DNA from: Caryophanales bacterium UBA4856
GTDB lineage: Bacteria; Bacillota_I; Bacilli_A; RFN20; CAG-288
NCBI GenBank assembly: GCA_002399765.1
Contig: DHEG01000009.1
Location: 17,124 to 44,796 of the forward strand
Direction of reading: 5' to 3'
DNA length: 27,673 bases
The notes under the pieces: model-generated
What the model saw: the letters and a program-made list of their open reading frames with translations, nothing else
Databases searched by the model: none
What the model was told of the DNA's origin: nothing
Program-made: the position numbers and the translations under genes
In this document: piece after piece, positions 1 through 8,646 of the stretch
How the letters are laid out: the number at the start of each line of letters is the position of its first letter
Numbering within the stretch: the first letter of the stretch is position 1

Positions 1-1188
1 TTGGTCATAGAGGGCCGGGTACCGTTTCTTTAGATAGAACGGTACTTTTTGTTTCTTCATGAAGGCGACGGGATCATGGGTGACTAGATGGGTCCCTATC
101 TCGTCTTCTCTCTTGACGTTACGCAAGAACACCGGGAAGGCTTTAACTTTGGCCAAGGCCGGAAGACTGAGATTCAAGGTGGCCCATTCGAAGTCATAAG
201 CGCCAGGTCCATCTATACGATAGGAGAACTGGGCTTCTTCGGGGACATCCTTGGCGAAGAAGAAGTCATTGTTGGACTTGTACAGGAAAATACCCTTGGC
301 CAATTCTATTTTTCCCGGCTTCGACGACTTAAGGAACTCGCGGCAGAGTGTCGAATATGACTCGATCTTGTCGCTGTCTTTTATCTTGAGCAACTTATCC
401 AGTGCCTGATGGAATACGCGACGCTGAACTATTCCGGAAAGGACCTTGTACTTGGCTATCTTGAATACCGACAGTCCCTTGAGGAAATCCCTGGCCTTCT
501 TTTTCTGGGCCACGTTCCTTACCTGGTCTCGCTCCTTATGCTCGATGGCCTTGGTGACATTCTCCTCGATGGCAAGGATTCCCATGCGCAGCCTATCGCG
601 TTTCCTGGAAGGATTCCGGTTGGTCGGATCGTCAAAATAGGGGATCTCGTGCACCATGAGTTCCCTTTCGATCTCGCTCTTGGTAATGGAAAGGAGGGGA
701 CGGTAGACCTTTATGCCCGCAATCGTCGTGACTGGGGCAAGGCCATAGGTATCGACTATCCCATGGCGGGCCTTCTGCATAAGGTAAGTTTCGGCGTCAT
801 CGTTTTCCTGATGGGCGACCAACACCCCCGCCAGGTCCATGTCATGGACCAACTTGGCAAAGAACCTATATCTGATCTTGCGGGCCTTTTCCTCGAATCC
901 GCTGGCCGTGTATGGCAAGTGAACGCAAAGGCGATTGAGCTTGAACCCATATCTATGCTCGGCTTGGCAAATGATCTTCTCCTCCTGGGGAACGTAGGGC
1001 GAATCGTGATAGTCAACATAAGCCCCTTCGACATTTTCGAGGCCAAAGAAGCGCAAGGAATTCAGCAAAAGGAAAGTGGAATCAGGCCCACCCGAATATG
1101 CGACGAGAACCCTGCTGTTCTTGCTAAGGCCCAGCTTTTCCACGCTTGCGCCAAAGTCAAAGGTTTCCCTATCGCTCATCTTTGCCAT
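1..1188 (-). CDS. tilS: tRNA(Ile)-lysidine synthetase TilS, 3' end outside window
   Basis: The frame is open from an ATG at 1188 to base 1 (396 codons), so the last residues lie outside the window. The N-terminus has the PP-loop motif SGGPDS (residues 32-37). Further in are HQENDDAET and [18 protein letters not shown], matching the conserved TilS segments that end the N-terminal domain. The last visible residues ([18 protein letters not shown]) fit the TilS C-terminal domain, so little should be missing. TilS uses ATP and lysine to convert C34 of the AUA-decoding tRNA-Ile to lysidine, an essential cytoplasmic step. The start overlaps the end of rqcP by 20 bases; a second ATG at 1179 (MSDRETF) is an alternative. 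Identification is from motifs I read directly. Confidence 0.93.
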   Translation of the reverse strand, partial: MAKMSDRETFDFGASVEKLGLSKNSRVLVAYSGGPDSTFLLLNSLRFFGLENVEGAYVDYHDSPYVPQEEKIICQAEHRYGFKLNRLCVHLPYTASGFEEKARKIRYRFFAKLVHDMDLAGVLVAHQENDDAETYLMQKARHGIVDTYGLAPVTTIAGIKVYRPLLSITKSEIERELMVHEIPYFDDPTNRNPSRKRDRLRMGILAIEENVTKAIEHKERDQVRNVAQKKKARDFLKGLSVFKIAKYKVLSGIVQRRVFHQALDKLLKIKDSDKIESYSTLCREFLKSSKPGKIELAKGIFLYKSNNDFFFAKDVPEEAQFSYRIDGPGAYDFEWATLNLSLPALAKVKAFPVFLRNVKREDEIGTHLVTHDPVAFMKKQKVPFYLKKRYPALYDQ

Positions 1189-1486
1189 CGCCAGAATCCA
1201 TGGGCAAGGTGAACCCACCCTGACCAAGCACTTTGTACATGTCCTTGATTTCCGCAAGCGGGCAATATTCCCTGATCCGGCAAACCTCAATCTCGATCCG
1301 GGGCTTGACGGGATCGCCAAGCAAAACCCTGTCTCCGACCATTACCTTGGTCGAAGGCTTGCCAGGATGGCCATTGACGAAGGCCAGACCCGAATCGATG
1401 TATTCCTTGGCTTGGCCACGTCTCTTTATCAAATGGGTAACCTTGAGAAACTTGTCCAACCTCATCGAAGATTCTTGCTTTTCCAT
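1169..1486 (-). CDS. rqcP: S4-domain ribosome quality control protein RqcP (YabO family)
   Basis: A 105-residue protein with a single S4 RNA-binding domain. [16 protein letters not shown], a helix ending in AKEYIDSG, and [16 protein letters not shown] match the RqcP/YabO pattern. In Bacillus, RqcP works with RqcH on obstructed 50S subunits during C-terminal alanine tailing of stalled peptides. Position supports the call: yabO and tilS lie in the same cluster in Bacillus subtilis, but there yabP, yabQ, divIC and yabR lie between them, and here the two genes overlap. The annotated ATG gives seven residues before MRLDKF; the ATG at 1465 is an equally possible start, preceded by the purine-rich GGAAAAG. 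A TATAAT-like sequence sits in the 22-base gap to the upstream glycosyltransferase, but no good -35 is visible. Confidence 0.88.
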   Translation of the reverse strand: MEKQESSMRLDKFLKVTHLIKRRGQAKEYIDSGLAFVNGHPGKPSTKVMVGDRVLLGDPVKPRIEIEVCRIREYCPLAEIKDMYKVLGQGGFTLPMDSGDGKDER

Positions 1487-1508
1487 ATCTTAAATTATAA
1501 CCTTACCG

Positions 1509-2747
1509 CTATCTTTCTATCCTGGTCCATGTCTTCCTGAGACGGGGGACAAGCAAACCATGGAAAAAGGCCACTACCAAATCCGCGAAGCAAAGGGGAA
1601 AGGCGATGACCTGGATAAGCTTCATCCCAAAGTCAACGTCATTGTCAGGCTCGCAATGGAATTCAAGGACAGCCAAGCCCAGGAACATCAAGTAAATGAC
1701 CATGAAGGAACAAATGGGCAACGAAACGAGCAAAGCCGGATTGCCAACCCCCATAATCAAGCCGAATGTCATCGCAAGCAAAAGGCTCAAGAACACAGCC
1801 AGGCCAACGACGACCGCAACTACGAATGGCCCCACTCCAATGCGATCGGCCCACCAGGCAAATGGCCTCATCCTTACGTGGCTCTTTAGGCCTTTGGCAG
1901 CCATATAGCCCCATATCCACCTTACATGCTGACGATGGGCCATGCGAAGGCTTGTCGTTTGCTTGTCAAAGACCAAAGCGTCCAGGGACAGCCCCATGGG
2001 AATGCCCACGGCGTGGCAGTAGTTGGTCAGCATCATGTCCTCGGTAAGGCCTTGCCAGGGATAGCCCCTGAACCGTTCCAGAAGCGAAGAACGGACGAAA
2101 TATCCTGTTCCAGTAACGACGGTCTGACCATAAGGGGTCAGGCCGAAGGCCATTATGTTTGCCTGTCCCATCGATATCAAAGCCCCACACCCGGCCAAGA
2201 CATCAGTCCCCCTATTGGGATAGATCCTCCTACCGACACCCACGGCCTTTCCTTCTTTGTAAAGCCTGTCCATCTCAGCCAAGAAGTTGTCGGTGACCCA
2301 ATCGTCGGCATCGAATACCACCACCGCCTCATAGCTTTCCCAAGGTCTTAGTGCCTTGATTGCCTCGTCTAAGGCTCCTCCTTTGGTCGGGACGAACCCG
2401 GGATTGACCACATCCCTTATCAAATATCCAAAGCCGTGGTCCAAGGCCAGTTTTATGGCAAGGTCGTCCTTGTCCTCGACTATCAAATAGACCTCGTAAA
2501 GATCCTTGGGATAACTTTGCCTCGAAAGCGACTCAAGCAGTCTTGAGACATTCTTGCCCTCGTCGCGGGCAGGGATCAAGACGCAAAACCTAGTGCTGGG
2601 GGCAGAGGCGATTCCCCTTCTCCCTTTCTCGATGGCCCGCCTATAGGAGAAGGCCGAAGCAATGAAGGGATAGGAAAAGGCCACGGAGAGCAAGACAACA
2701 ACCAATTGCACGCCCAATAACACCAGGGCCCATTGCGAGATGTTCAT
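1509..2747 (-). CDS. membrane family 2 glycosyltransferase (second of tandem pair)
   Basis: A processive-type GT2 glycosyltransferase of 412 residues. It has an N-terminal membrane helix (about 6-32), the opening strand FCVLIPARDEG (54-64), the nucleotide-sugar/metal motif DAD (146-148), TED (235-237), the acceptor-site motif QHVRW (273-277), and a C-terminal hydrophobic region with several helices. This is the layout of cellulose/hyaluronan-synthase-like enzymes that extend or attach sugars at the cytoplasmic face; the substrate cannot be read from sequence. The start at 2747 is preferred over the longer frame beginning at 2777. It makes an ATGA overlap with the stop of the upstream paralogue and has AAGG seven bases upstream, which suggests translational coupling. 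It ends KTWTRI, as the paralogue ends KTWTKI. Confidence 0.85.
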   Translation of the reverse strand: MNISQWALVLLGVQLVVVLLSVAFSYPFIASAFSYRRAIEKGRRGIASAPSTRFCVLIPARDEGKNVSRLLESLSRQSYPKDLYEVYLIVEDKDDLAIKLALDHGFGYLIRDVVNPGFVPTKGGALDEAIKALRPWESYEAVVVFDADDWVTDNFLAEMDRLYKEGKAVGVGRRIYPNRGTDVLAGCGALISMGQANIMAFGLTPYGQTVVTGTGYFVRSSLLERFRGYPWQGLTEDMMLTNYCHAVGIPMGLSLDALVFDKQTTSLRMAHRQHVRWIWGYMAAKGLKSHVRMRPFAWWADRIGVGPFVVAVVVGLAVFLSLLLAMTFGLIMGVGNPALLVSLPICSFMVIYLMFLGLAVLEFHCEPDNDVDFGMKLIQVIAFPLCFADLVVAFFHGLLVPRLRKTWTRIER

Positions 2748-4000
2748 TCCTTGGCCTTGTGCTTGATCTTGGTCCAAGTCTTCCAGGTATGGGGGAACAG
2801 CAAGCCTTCAAGGAAGCCAAAGGCATAGTCAAGCATGTAGATAAAGAACAGCAAGACGGTCTTCGTCCTAATCCAAAGGCTGGGCTTCTTCGTCAAATCG
2901 GCCAGCGAGAGAAACAGACCCACGGAATCGAATTCCCAAATCCAAAAGAGGAACATTGCCGCAAACATCACGAACAACCAGGGATTGAACGAAACGAATA
3001 TGGAGGCTATGGCCAAACCCAAAAGCGCCATCCAGGCCAAAGAGGAGACGACAAGGTTGATTATGTAGAACAGACCCCATAGATTCGCTTCCCACGCCAC
3101 AAGGAAGTTCTTGATCTTCGTGGTCTTGGGAAATTTCTCTCCCATTATGGTGAAATAGCCAAACATCCAGCGAAGATGCTGTTTGTGCATCGTGGAAAGG
3201 TCGGTCGGTTGCTCATCATAGAAAGGCGCAAACCTGGTAAAGCCCATTCTGACATCCGGTCTATGGAGACAGAAATCGTTTATCTCCATATCCTCAGTCA
3301 GGCCTTGGAAGGGCCACCTCCCGAATTCGGCGATCAAAGAGGAGTCTATGCAATAGCCAGTCCCCGTCACGAAGCCCTTGTCCGCCAGGTGCTTCCTTCC
3401 GGCAGTGCTGAAATTGGCCGTGAGGGTAAGCATGAGGGCTGAAGTGGCGCTGATCCAATTGTCGGTCCTGTTGGTAAAGTCGCGAAGGCCCAGACAGACC
3501 TTGTAGCCTTGGGCCCGGAGTTTGTCCATCTCGACGAAGAAATCCCTGGAGACGATGTTGTCGGCATCGAAGATGGCGAAACTGTCATATTCCTTCCCGC
3601 GTTTGCATAGCTGTCTATAGGCATCGTCCAAGGCTCCGCCTTTGGTCTTCACTCCCAGGGTGTCATCCTGTCTAGCCAATGAGGAGAAACCATATTCTTG
3701 AGCAAGGGCAAAGACTGGATCAGCCCTCGTCTCGGTTATCACATATACATCGAGCAATTCCTTTGGATAGGGATTGTCCCTCAATGACTCGAGCAGAGGC
3801 TTGATGGCCGAGCCTTCATACCTAGCGGGGATCAACACGGCGAATCTGGTGTTTGCGCCCTTGTTGTCATTGCGCTGCGCTTTCTTTTCCCTGAGGTCGA
3901 AGTAGAAGTAGAAGAAATAGGGTGTGGACATGATCAAGGCCAGCACATAGAAGAACAAGGCAACCGCCACTATCAAGTATCCCCAAGTTAAGAAGTCCAT
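2744..4000 (-). CDS. membrane family 2 glycosyltransferase (first of tandem pair)
   Basis: A 418-residue GT2 enzyme and clear paralogue of the next gene. The N-terminal membrane helix spans about 7-35. FAVLIPARYEG follows at 53-63, TKGGALDDAY near 119-128, DAD at 145-147, TGTGY at 212-216, TED at 235-237 and QHLRW at 274-278. Three to four C-terminal membrane segments fall at about 305-400. The likely role is sugar transfer from a nucleotide sugar to a lipid or polysaccharide at the membrane. It heads a minus-strand run of glycosyltransferase, glycosyltransferase, rqcP and tilS with overlapping or near-touching genes. The start ATG follows AGAAGGTG ten bases upstream. No polysaccharide export, polymerase or UDP-sugar gene is nearby, so the product is open: glycolipid and capsule are both possible. 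Confidence 0.85.
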   Translation of the reverse strand: MDFLTWGYLIVAVALFFYVLALIMSTPYFFYFYFDLREKKAQRNDNKGANTRFAVLIPARYEGSAIKPLLESLRDNPYPKELLDVYVITETRADPVFALAQEYGFSSLARQDDTLGVKTKGGALDDAYRQLCKRGKEYDSFAIFDADNIVSRDFFVEMDKLRAQGYKVCLGLRDFTNRTDNWISATSALMLTLTANFSTAGRKHLADKGFVTGTGYCIDSSLIAEFGRWPFQGLTEDMEINDFCLHRPDVRMGFTRFAPFYDEQPTDLSTMHKQHLRWMFGYFTIMGEKFPKTTKIKNFLVAWEANLWGLFYIINLVVSSLAWMALLGLAIASIFVSFNPWLFVMFAAMFLFWIWEFDSVGLFLSLADLTKKPSLWIRTKTVLLFFIYMLDYAFGFLEGLLFPHTWKTWTKIKHKAKE

Positions 4001-4092
4001 CGATCATTACACCTTCTTTTGACTATGGATAAGGATAACCCAACCATGTCGCTAATGCCAAAAGAGGCAAAAGGAATACAGGCGAGCCAGAA

Positions 4093-4671
4093 TCACTTCT
4101 TCTTGTACGATATCTCGATGCTTTGGGCCGTCACGACATTGCTGCCATCGTTTTTGACCAAGGTGTCGAATACCTGTTTCCTTGTCAGCATTCCATAGTC
4201 ATTCCAAGTCAGGGTATTGTCCTTCGTGACATCCCCGTCAGCGGTCGTCTCGGAAACGGAAGCGGAAAAGACGAACTTGCTGCTGACCTTGTACTCATAG
4301 CTCAAGTCCACGCTTGTGGCCCCATCGTCGGCACCATAGATGCTTTCAAGAGCGCCGGCACATTGTTTCAGATCGACAACGACATTTACGCTTGCGACAT
4401 CGTCTTCATTAGAGGACGAGGACAACGTGATGCCTTGGTCGCCTACCTCTATCTCGCATTGGAACGAATATTTGCCGGTCGTATTACCCGAGGTGGCATA
4501 GACGGTGTTCGAGACGGTTACCTTGGCGCTTTCGTAGGTATCGACTGTAACCGTCTTGGAGTCTTCGGCTTGCTTAGCGAACTCTTCGGCCAGAACGCTG
4601 TTGCCACTGCAGCTTGTCAAGGCAAAGGGCAAGGCAATGGCCGCAAAGAGCCCAACTCTTTTGTACCCCAT
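4093..4671 (-). CDS. small hypothetical lipoprotein
   Basis: A 192-residue protein with a typical lipoprotein signal: KR at 4-5, a hydrophobic stretch, and the lipobox ALTSC with the modified cysteine at 21. The mature part is rich in Ser, Thr, Val and Asp. It shows alternating strand patterns (YSFQCEIEV, SVDLSYEYKVSSKFVFSASV), consistent with a beta-rich domain on the outer membrane face. Two further cysteines are present. I do not recognise a family. GAGAGG ahead of the ATG serves as ribosome binding site. It appears to be its own transcription unit, lying between the pepC terminator and the glycosyltransferase pair; read-through into the latter across 92 bases is possible. Confidence 0.75.
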   Translation of the reverse strand: MGYKRVGLFAAIALPFALTSCSGNSVLAEEFAKQAEDSKTVTVDTYESAKVTVSNTVYATSGNTTGKYSFQCEIEVGDQGITLSSSSNEDDVASVNVVVDLKQCAGALESIYGADDGATSVDLSYEYKVSSKFVFSASVSETTADGDVTKDNTLTWNDYGMLTRKQVFDTLVKNDGSNVVTAQSIEISYKKK

Positions 4672-4695
4672 GAAAGCCTCTCATTCTTAACCTTG

Positions 4696-4701
4696 ATTAT
4701 A
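4696..4701 (-). promoter_or_regulatory. candidate -10 box for the 4093-4671 lipoprotein gene
   Basis: A perfect TATAAT on the minus strand lies 24 bases before the start codon of the lipoprotein gene. The expected -35 zone falls within the T-rich tail of the pepC terminator and has no good match, so the promoter call is tentative. Confidence 0.4.
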
Positions 4702-4711
4702 AATGGCAAAG

Positions 4712-4741
4712 ACAAACAAAAAGAGCCGGATGCACCGGCTC
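4712..4741 (-). terminator. intrinsic terminator after pepC
   Basis: On the minus strand GAGCCGG and CCGGCTC form a 7-bp GC-rich stem around the loop TGCAT, directly followed by TTTTTGTTTG. It lies 22 bases past the pepC stop and before the next lipoprotein gene, which separates the two transcription units. Confidence 0.85.
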
Positions 4742-4763
4742 CTTCGAAACGCCAACCTGATGG

Positions 4764-6101
4764 TCAGAAAGCCAAAGATCCCATCGGATCCCAAGGCTCG
4801 AGTTCGATCGGCTTCTCCTTGAGCTCTTCCAATTCCTTGGCGCTCAAGTACTTCTTGTTGATGACTGCCTGATAGGTGAACTCGGAGAACCACTTGTCGG
4901 ACATCGAGAAGTAACCCTTGGCTCCGACGGTGTCGCCCCAGGAGTTCTCGACTTTCCAACGATCGGGCTTGCCGTCAGCGGCAATGTTCACGCCGGTAAG
5001 GACCATGGCATGGGTCATCAACGATTCCCCATAGTCGACTCTCTCGCCCTTGGTCATGCCAAAGTCGGTGCCGAGGACCTTGTCCACATCGAATACCTCG
5101 GGGGCCATGATGCCGGAGTCCCTGGTGGAGAACTGCCCGACATCGGAGCCAAACCAGACGACCTCATGATCCTTGAGTTGCTTCACGGCCAATTCCTTGA
5201 CTCTCTCGATGGGGAGGTTGAGATAGAGAACGGGATCGCCACCCTCTACGTTATTCAAGAACTTGACGGTGAAGGTGTGATTCAAAGGACGGATTGGGGA
5301 AGGGCAATTGAGAATCGAGACGTATTGGTTAAGATCGAGACCCACATACTTGTCGAAGAATTCCTTGGGAGTGACATCGGCGATACGGCCAAACTTGCCA
5401 TCCTTATCGGTATATTCCCAGGTGAATTTCACCGGGGGCTCGCCCAAGCATATGGCAAGGATCCTGTAGACGGTATTTAGCATCTTCTCCTTCATCGCCC
5501 TCAAATCGGCCAAGGACTTCTTCTCGCCATAGGCCTTCCGGAGCTGAACGGCAAATTCCCTAAGCTTGAGGGTGATGAACTTATCCATGGCCATGGTGTT
5601 GGATGAATTGGCAGTCTCAGGATAGACGTCCTTGGGGCAAACGCCATACTTCTTGACCAAATTGGCCAACATGGTCCATTGGCCGCCATCGCCGATGGGC
5701 GACATCAAAAGGAAGTCCAAGAGCCTGGAGCCAATCGGCTCGCCAACGGTCTTGATGATGTTCTCCAGGAAGAAGTTGGACTTCTCCAGCTTGTCCCAAA
5801 ACAAGGGGTAGGCCTGGGAGAGCTCCATGTTCTTGATGTTCAGCTTGTTCATGACCTGGATTCTCAATACGTTGGTGGCGGCGAACATCCAGCAGCGACC
5901 CGATCTCTTCTGGTTGGTGATATCACCGGCCTCGACGGTCACGGAATAAGAGTTGACGAACTTCTTGGTCTCGTTGTGATTGACCGAGGCCGCAAGCAGA
6001 CCATTGGCAGTGACGCTGTCTTCCACGACCTTATTGGCGGGATCCTTAGCGAAGTCAGCCGAAAACCTGGCCACTTCCTTTGCCGAAATGTCTTTATCCA
6101 T
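4764..6101 (-). CDS. pepC: aminopeptidase C (bleomycin hydrolase family C1B)
   Basis: A 445-residue cysteine aminopeptidase of the usual family length. The papain-like active site is complete: Gln64 and Cys70 in NQKRSGRCW, His364 in MTHAMVLTG and Asn386 in WKVENSWGD. PepC forms a cytoplasmic hexamer that removes N-terminal residues from peptides, here presumably from imported peptides or protein turnover. There is no signal peptide, as expected. The ATG has AAGGAG seven bases upstream. The gene is divergent from the lipoprotein at 6212 and ends at its own intrinsic terminator, so it is probably monocistronic. Assignment rests on the catalytic motifs and length; the substrate role is inferred from the family. 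Confidence 0.96.
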   Translation of the reverse strand: MDKDISAKEVARFSADFAKDPANKVVEDSVTANGLLAASVNHNETKKFVNSYSVTVEAGDITNQKRSGRCWMFAATNVLRIQVMNKLNIKNMELSQAYPLFWDKLEKSNFFLENIIKTVGEPIGSRLLDFLLMSPIGDGGQWTMLANLVKKYGVCPKDVYPETANSSNTMAMDKFITLKLREFAVQLRKAYGEKKSLADLRAMKEKMLNTVYRILAICLGEPPVKFTWEYTDKDGKFGRIADVTPKEFFDKYVGLDLNQYVSILNCPSPIRPLNHTFTVKFLNNVEGGDPVLYLNLPIERVKELAVKQLKDHEVVWFGSDVGQFSTRDSGIMAPEVFDVDKVLGTDFGMTKGERVDYGESLMTHAMVLTGVNIAADGKPDRWKVENSWGDTVGAKGYFSMSDKWFSEFTYQAVINKKYLSAKELEELKEKPIELEPWDPMGSLAF

Positions 6102-6147
6102 AATTCTCCTTCAATAAATAAATAGGAAAGCTCGTTTCCCGACCTAT

Positions 6148-6155
6148 ATTATAAT
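6148..6155. promoter_or_regulatory. overlapping divergent -10 boxes (pepC / lipoprotein)
   Basis: The sequence TATATTATAATT holds TATAAT on the plus strand (6150-6155) and TATAAT on the minus strand (6153-6148). It lies in the 110-base gap between pepC and the plus-strand lipoprotein gene. Back-to-back transcription is needed here, which supports the call, but -35 elements are weak on both sides. Confidence 0.4.
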
Positions 6156-6211
6156 TGCCAAAAGGGGTTTTAGGTTGAATAATGTCTTGTCTAAGGGAAA
6201 GGCAATGACAA

Positions 6212-7036
6212 ATGGCAAGGAAAAGCATAGAGAAAATCTCGTTGGTGATCCTGTCCTTTGGCTTGCCTTTCTCATGCACGGAATTGTCTGTCAATCTAAG
6301 CACCGCTTCTTCCACTGAGTTAGGATCCACAAGCGACCCAAACCAGGACTCTTCCGTTTCATCCGTAGCGATATCGTCCCAAGAGGTGACGTCGGAAGCG
6401 GATTCCCTGTATTACTTCTCGGGGATATTCGACAGCCAGCCAGAGGGAACCGAGGGGACGAAATTGGATGATCCAAGCTATAGGCAGACGGCTGACGGCA
6501 TCAACTACGTCCAAATACCCAATTCGGATAAACTGATTTTCGAGAACGAGAGCTATGTCGACACCGAAGAAGTCGCGGCCTATGTTCAGTTCTTCAACAA
6601 GATGCCCGATAACTACATTCCGAAGAGCCAACGGGATGAGGTAACCGAGAACAACGACTACGTCGTTACCAACGGGACGTTCTCTAACGACGGGCGCGAC
6701 AGCGAGCCAGTGCTTCCGGGTGAGGGAACGTTCACCGAGATGGACATCAAGGATGGCTATACCTACAAAGGCGACGGGGACTTGTCAAACAGAGGTGCGC
6801 AAAGGCTGGTGTTCATCCAGGACGACGATGATGACTATGTCTTCTTCACCGATGATCACTATTCCGACTACCGGGAATATCTAGGCTACTATGGCGGATG
6901 GGGGAGTGAATTCGGCAAGTACAGCCCAAACGCTTCCTATGACGCACAAGTCGAATCTTACGTTGGCGATTACGTGCAATTGCCCGATGGCTTTTATGTC
7001 ACCAACTGGGACTACTATCCCTCTCAGGCCAACTGA
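6212..7036 (+). CDS. hypothetical acidic, aromatic-rich lipoprotein
   Basis: A 274-residue protein with basic N-terminal residues, a hydrophobic segment and the lipobox GLPFSC (Cys22). This predicts export and lipid anchoring. After a Ser/Thr/Val/Glu-rich linker (about 23-65), the body is strongly acidic and rich in Tyr, Asp and Gly, for example DDDDDYVFF and YYGGWGSEF. I do not recognise a domain. It is the only plus-strand gene before pyrG. It starts opposite pepC, with AAAGG nine bases before the ATG, and its last 13 bases overlap the end of the convergent osmoprotectant permease gene. The signal peptide is the main reason to accept it over antisense frames. Surface binding or cell-envelope roles are guesses only. 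Confidence 0.72.
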   Translation: MARKSIEKISLVILSFGLPFSCTELSVNLSTASSTELGSTSDPNQDSSVSSVAISSQEVTSEADSLYYFSGIFDSQPEGTEGTKLDDPSYRQTADGINYVQIPNSDKLIFENESYVDTEEVAAYVQFFNKMPDNYIPKSQRDEVTENNDYVVTNGTFSNDGRDSEPVLPGEGTFTEMDIKDGYTYKGDGDLSNRGAQRLVFIQDDDDDYVFFTDDHYSDYREYLGYYGGWGSEFGKYSPNASYDAQVESYVGDYVQLPDGFYVTNWDYYPSQAN

Positions 7037-8646
7037 TATCCGAAGGTCTCGTCAAGGAATCCGGCCGCCACTTCCTTGGGACTTTCTTGATCCACGTCCA
7101 CCTGATAGTTGAGGGCGACCATGGTCTCGTTGTCCAGATAGGGCTCGAGAAGATCTAGGGCTTTAGAGACCTCGGGGAATTCTTGTAAAGCGGTGTTGGT
7201 CATGACGGGAACGCAGTTGTAGGGTGGGAAGAAACTAAGATCATCTTCAAGGACCGCGACGTCGAACTTCTCTATCAAGGCATCCGTGGTGAATACGTCT
7301 ATGACGTCCACGTCGCCATTGACCAGGGCCTGATAGCGCGGATTGGACCCGCCGAACTCCTGTATGTTTTCGCCCGGAATATCCAGGCCGTACATGTTTT
7401 CCATGCCGGAGAGACCATCGTCTCTCTCGCTGAACTCGAAGGTGAAGCCGAATTCGAGCTGATCCTCAAGGGATTTCAAGTCGCTTATCTTCGAAAGACC
7501 GTATTCGGTAGCGGTCTCTTCCAGGACACCCAAACCATAGGTGTTGTTGAAAGGCATCGGCTCAAGCATCGTCATGTCGTATTGAAGCCCCAGTTGCTCT
7601 TGGGTATAGTCATATATCTCCTCCATGGGTGTCGCTGGGACATAGGTTTGGCCCAAGACGGAGGAATAGAGGGTGCCGACATAGTCTGGATAGACATCCA
7701 CCGCCCCGCTTTCCAAGGCGGAGAAGACGACATTCGATCCGGTGAGACCGATATTGCTCACATCCACCTTGTAGTCGGTGTTCTCGGCAATCATGTAGGC
7801 ATACATATAGCCGAGGATTCTCTGCTCCGTGAAATCCTTGGAGGCGATCCTTATGGTCTTGGCCGAACTCGACTTGCCGGCATTCAGGTCCGAAGGGTCG
7901 GGGATGGCCTTATAGATGTGATAGCCGGAAACCAAGGCGATAAGGCCGATAATGGCGATGGAGACTATGGCCAGCTGGGGTTTGCGGATCTTAAGGTTAT
8001 GTTCCTTGTTGCCCTTCAAAAGGGTTATGGGGGTTATCAGTTTCTCGACCAAGGCCAGGATTCCGTCGATGAGCAGGGCCAACAGGCAGGCGGGTATGGC
8101 CCCCGAAAGTATCTGGTTGTTGTTTACGCTGTTTACGCCTTGGAAGATCAAAGAGCCCAAACCGCCGGCGCCTATGTAGGCGGCCAAGGTCATGAGACCC
8201 ACGGCCGTGACTGAAGCCACCCTAACCCCAGCCATTATCACGGGCAAGGCCAAAGGGAGCTTGATCTTAAGCAGCACTTGCCAGGGCTTGAGCCCGATGG
8301 CCTTTGCGGCATCGACCGTGTTCTTGTCTATGTTGGAAAGCCCGGTATAGGTGTTCTTTACTATCGGCAGGAGGGAATAGAGGACTACTGCGGCCACTGC
8401 CGGCACCGTGCCCACGCCAAACAGCGGGATCATGAAGCCCAGCAAGGCAATGGAGGGAATGGCCTGGACTACATTGGCAACACCGATGACGGCCTTGTCG
8501 GTATTCTTCACATAGCTTATGAAGATCCCCAAGGGTATCCCAATCAGCAAGGAGAAACCGACGGCGATCGCCGTCAGTTCGATATGCTCCACCAAAAGCT
8601 CGAATATCTCATCCCAATTGGAAGCAAAATACTGGAAGAAATTCAC
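7024..8646 (-). CDS. compatible-solute ABC importer, permease fused to binding protein
   Basis: A 540-residue two-domain protein. Residues 1 to about 210 form a ProW/OpuB-type permease with several membrane helices and the ATPase-contact loop VDAAKAIGLKPWQVLLKIKLP (near 111-131). A further helix near 225-242 anchors a periplasmic-type binding domain from about 264 (TIRIASKDFTEQ, GLTGSNVVFSALESGAVDVYPDYVGT). It resembles the OpuC/OsmX family that binds glycine betaine, choline, carnitine or related solutes. This is the OpuF arrangement, in which the binding protein is fused after the permease. The start is GTG, four bases after a perfect AAGGAGGTGA, and overlaps the ATPase stop as GTGA. Likely role is osmoprotectant uptake; ligand specificity is not readable. 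Confidence 0.92.
   Translation of the reverse strand: MNFFQYFASNWDEIFELLVEHIELTAIAVGFSLLIGIPLGIFISYVKNTDKAVIGVANVVQAIPSIALLGFMIPLFGVGTVPAVAAVVLYSLLPIVKNTYTGLSNIDKNTVDAAKAIGLKPWQVLLKIKLPLALPVIMAGVRVASVTAVGLMTLAAYIGAGGLGSLIFQGVNSVNNNQILSGAIPACLLALLIDGILALVEKLITPITLLKGNKEHNLKIRKPQLAIVSIAIIGLIALVSGYHIYKAIPDPSDLNAGKSSSAKTIRIASKDFTEQRILGYMYAYMIAENTDYKVDVSNIGLTGSNVVFSALESGAVDVYPDYVGTLYSSVLGQTYVPATPMEEIYDYTQEQLGLQYDMTMLEPMPFNNTYGLGVLEETATEYGLSKISDLKSLEDQLEFGFTFEFSERDDGLSGMENMYGLDIPGENIQEFGGSNPRYQALVNGDVDVIDVFTTDALIEKFDVAVLEDDLSFFPPYNCVPVMTNTALQEFPEVSKALDLLEPYLDNETMVALNYQVDVDQESPKEVAAGFLDETFGYQLA

Noticed and set aside
409..1212. 267-residue plus-strand frame
   Set aside because: Antisense to tilS, whose PP-loop and other motifs are clear on the minus strand.
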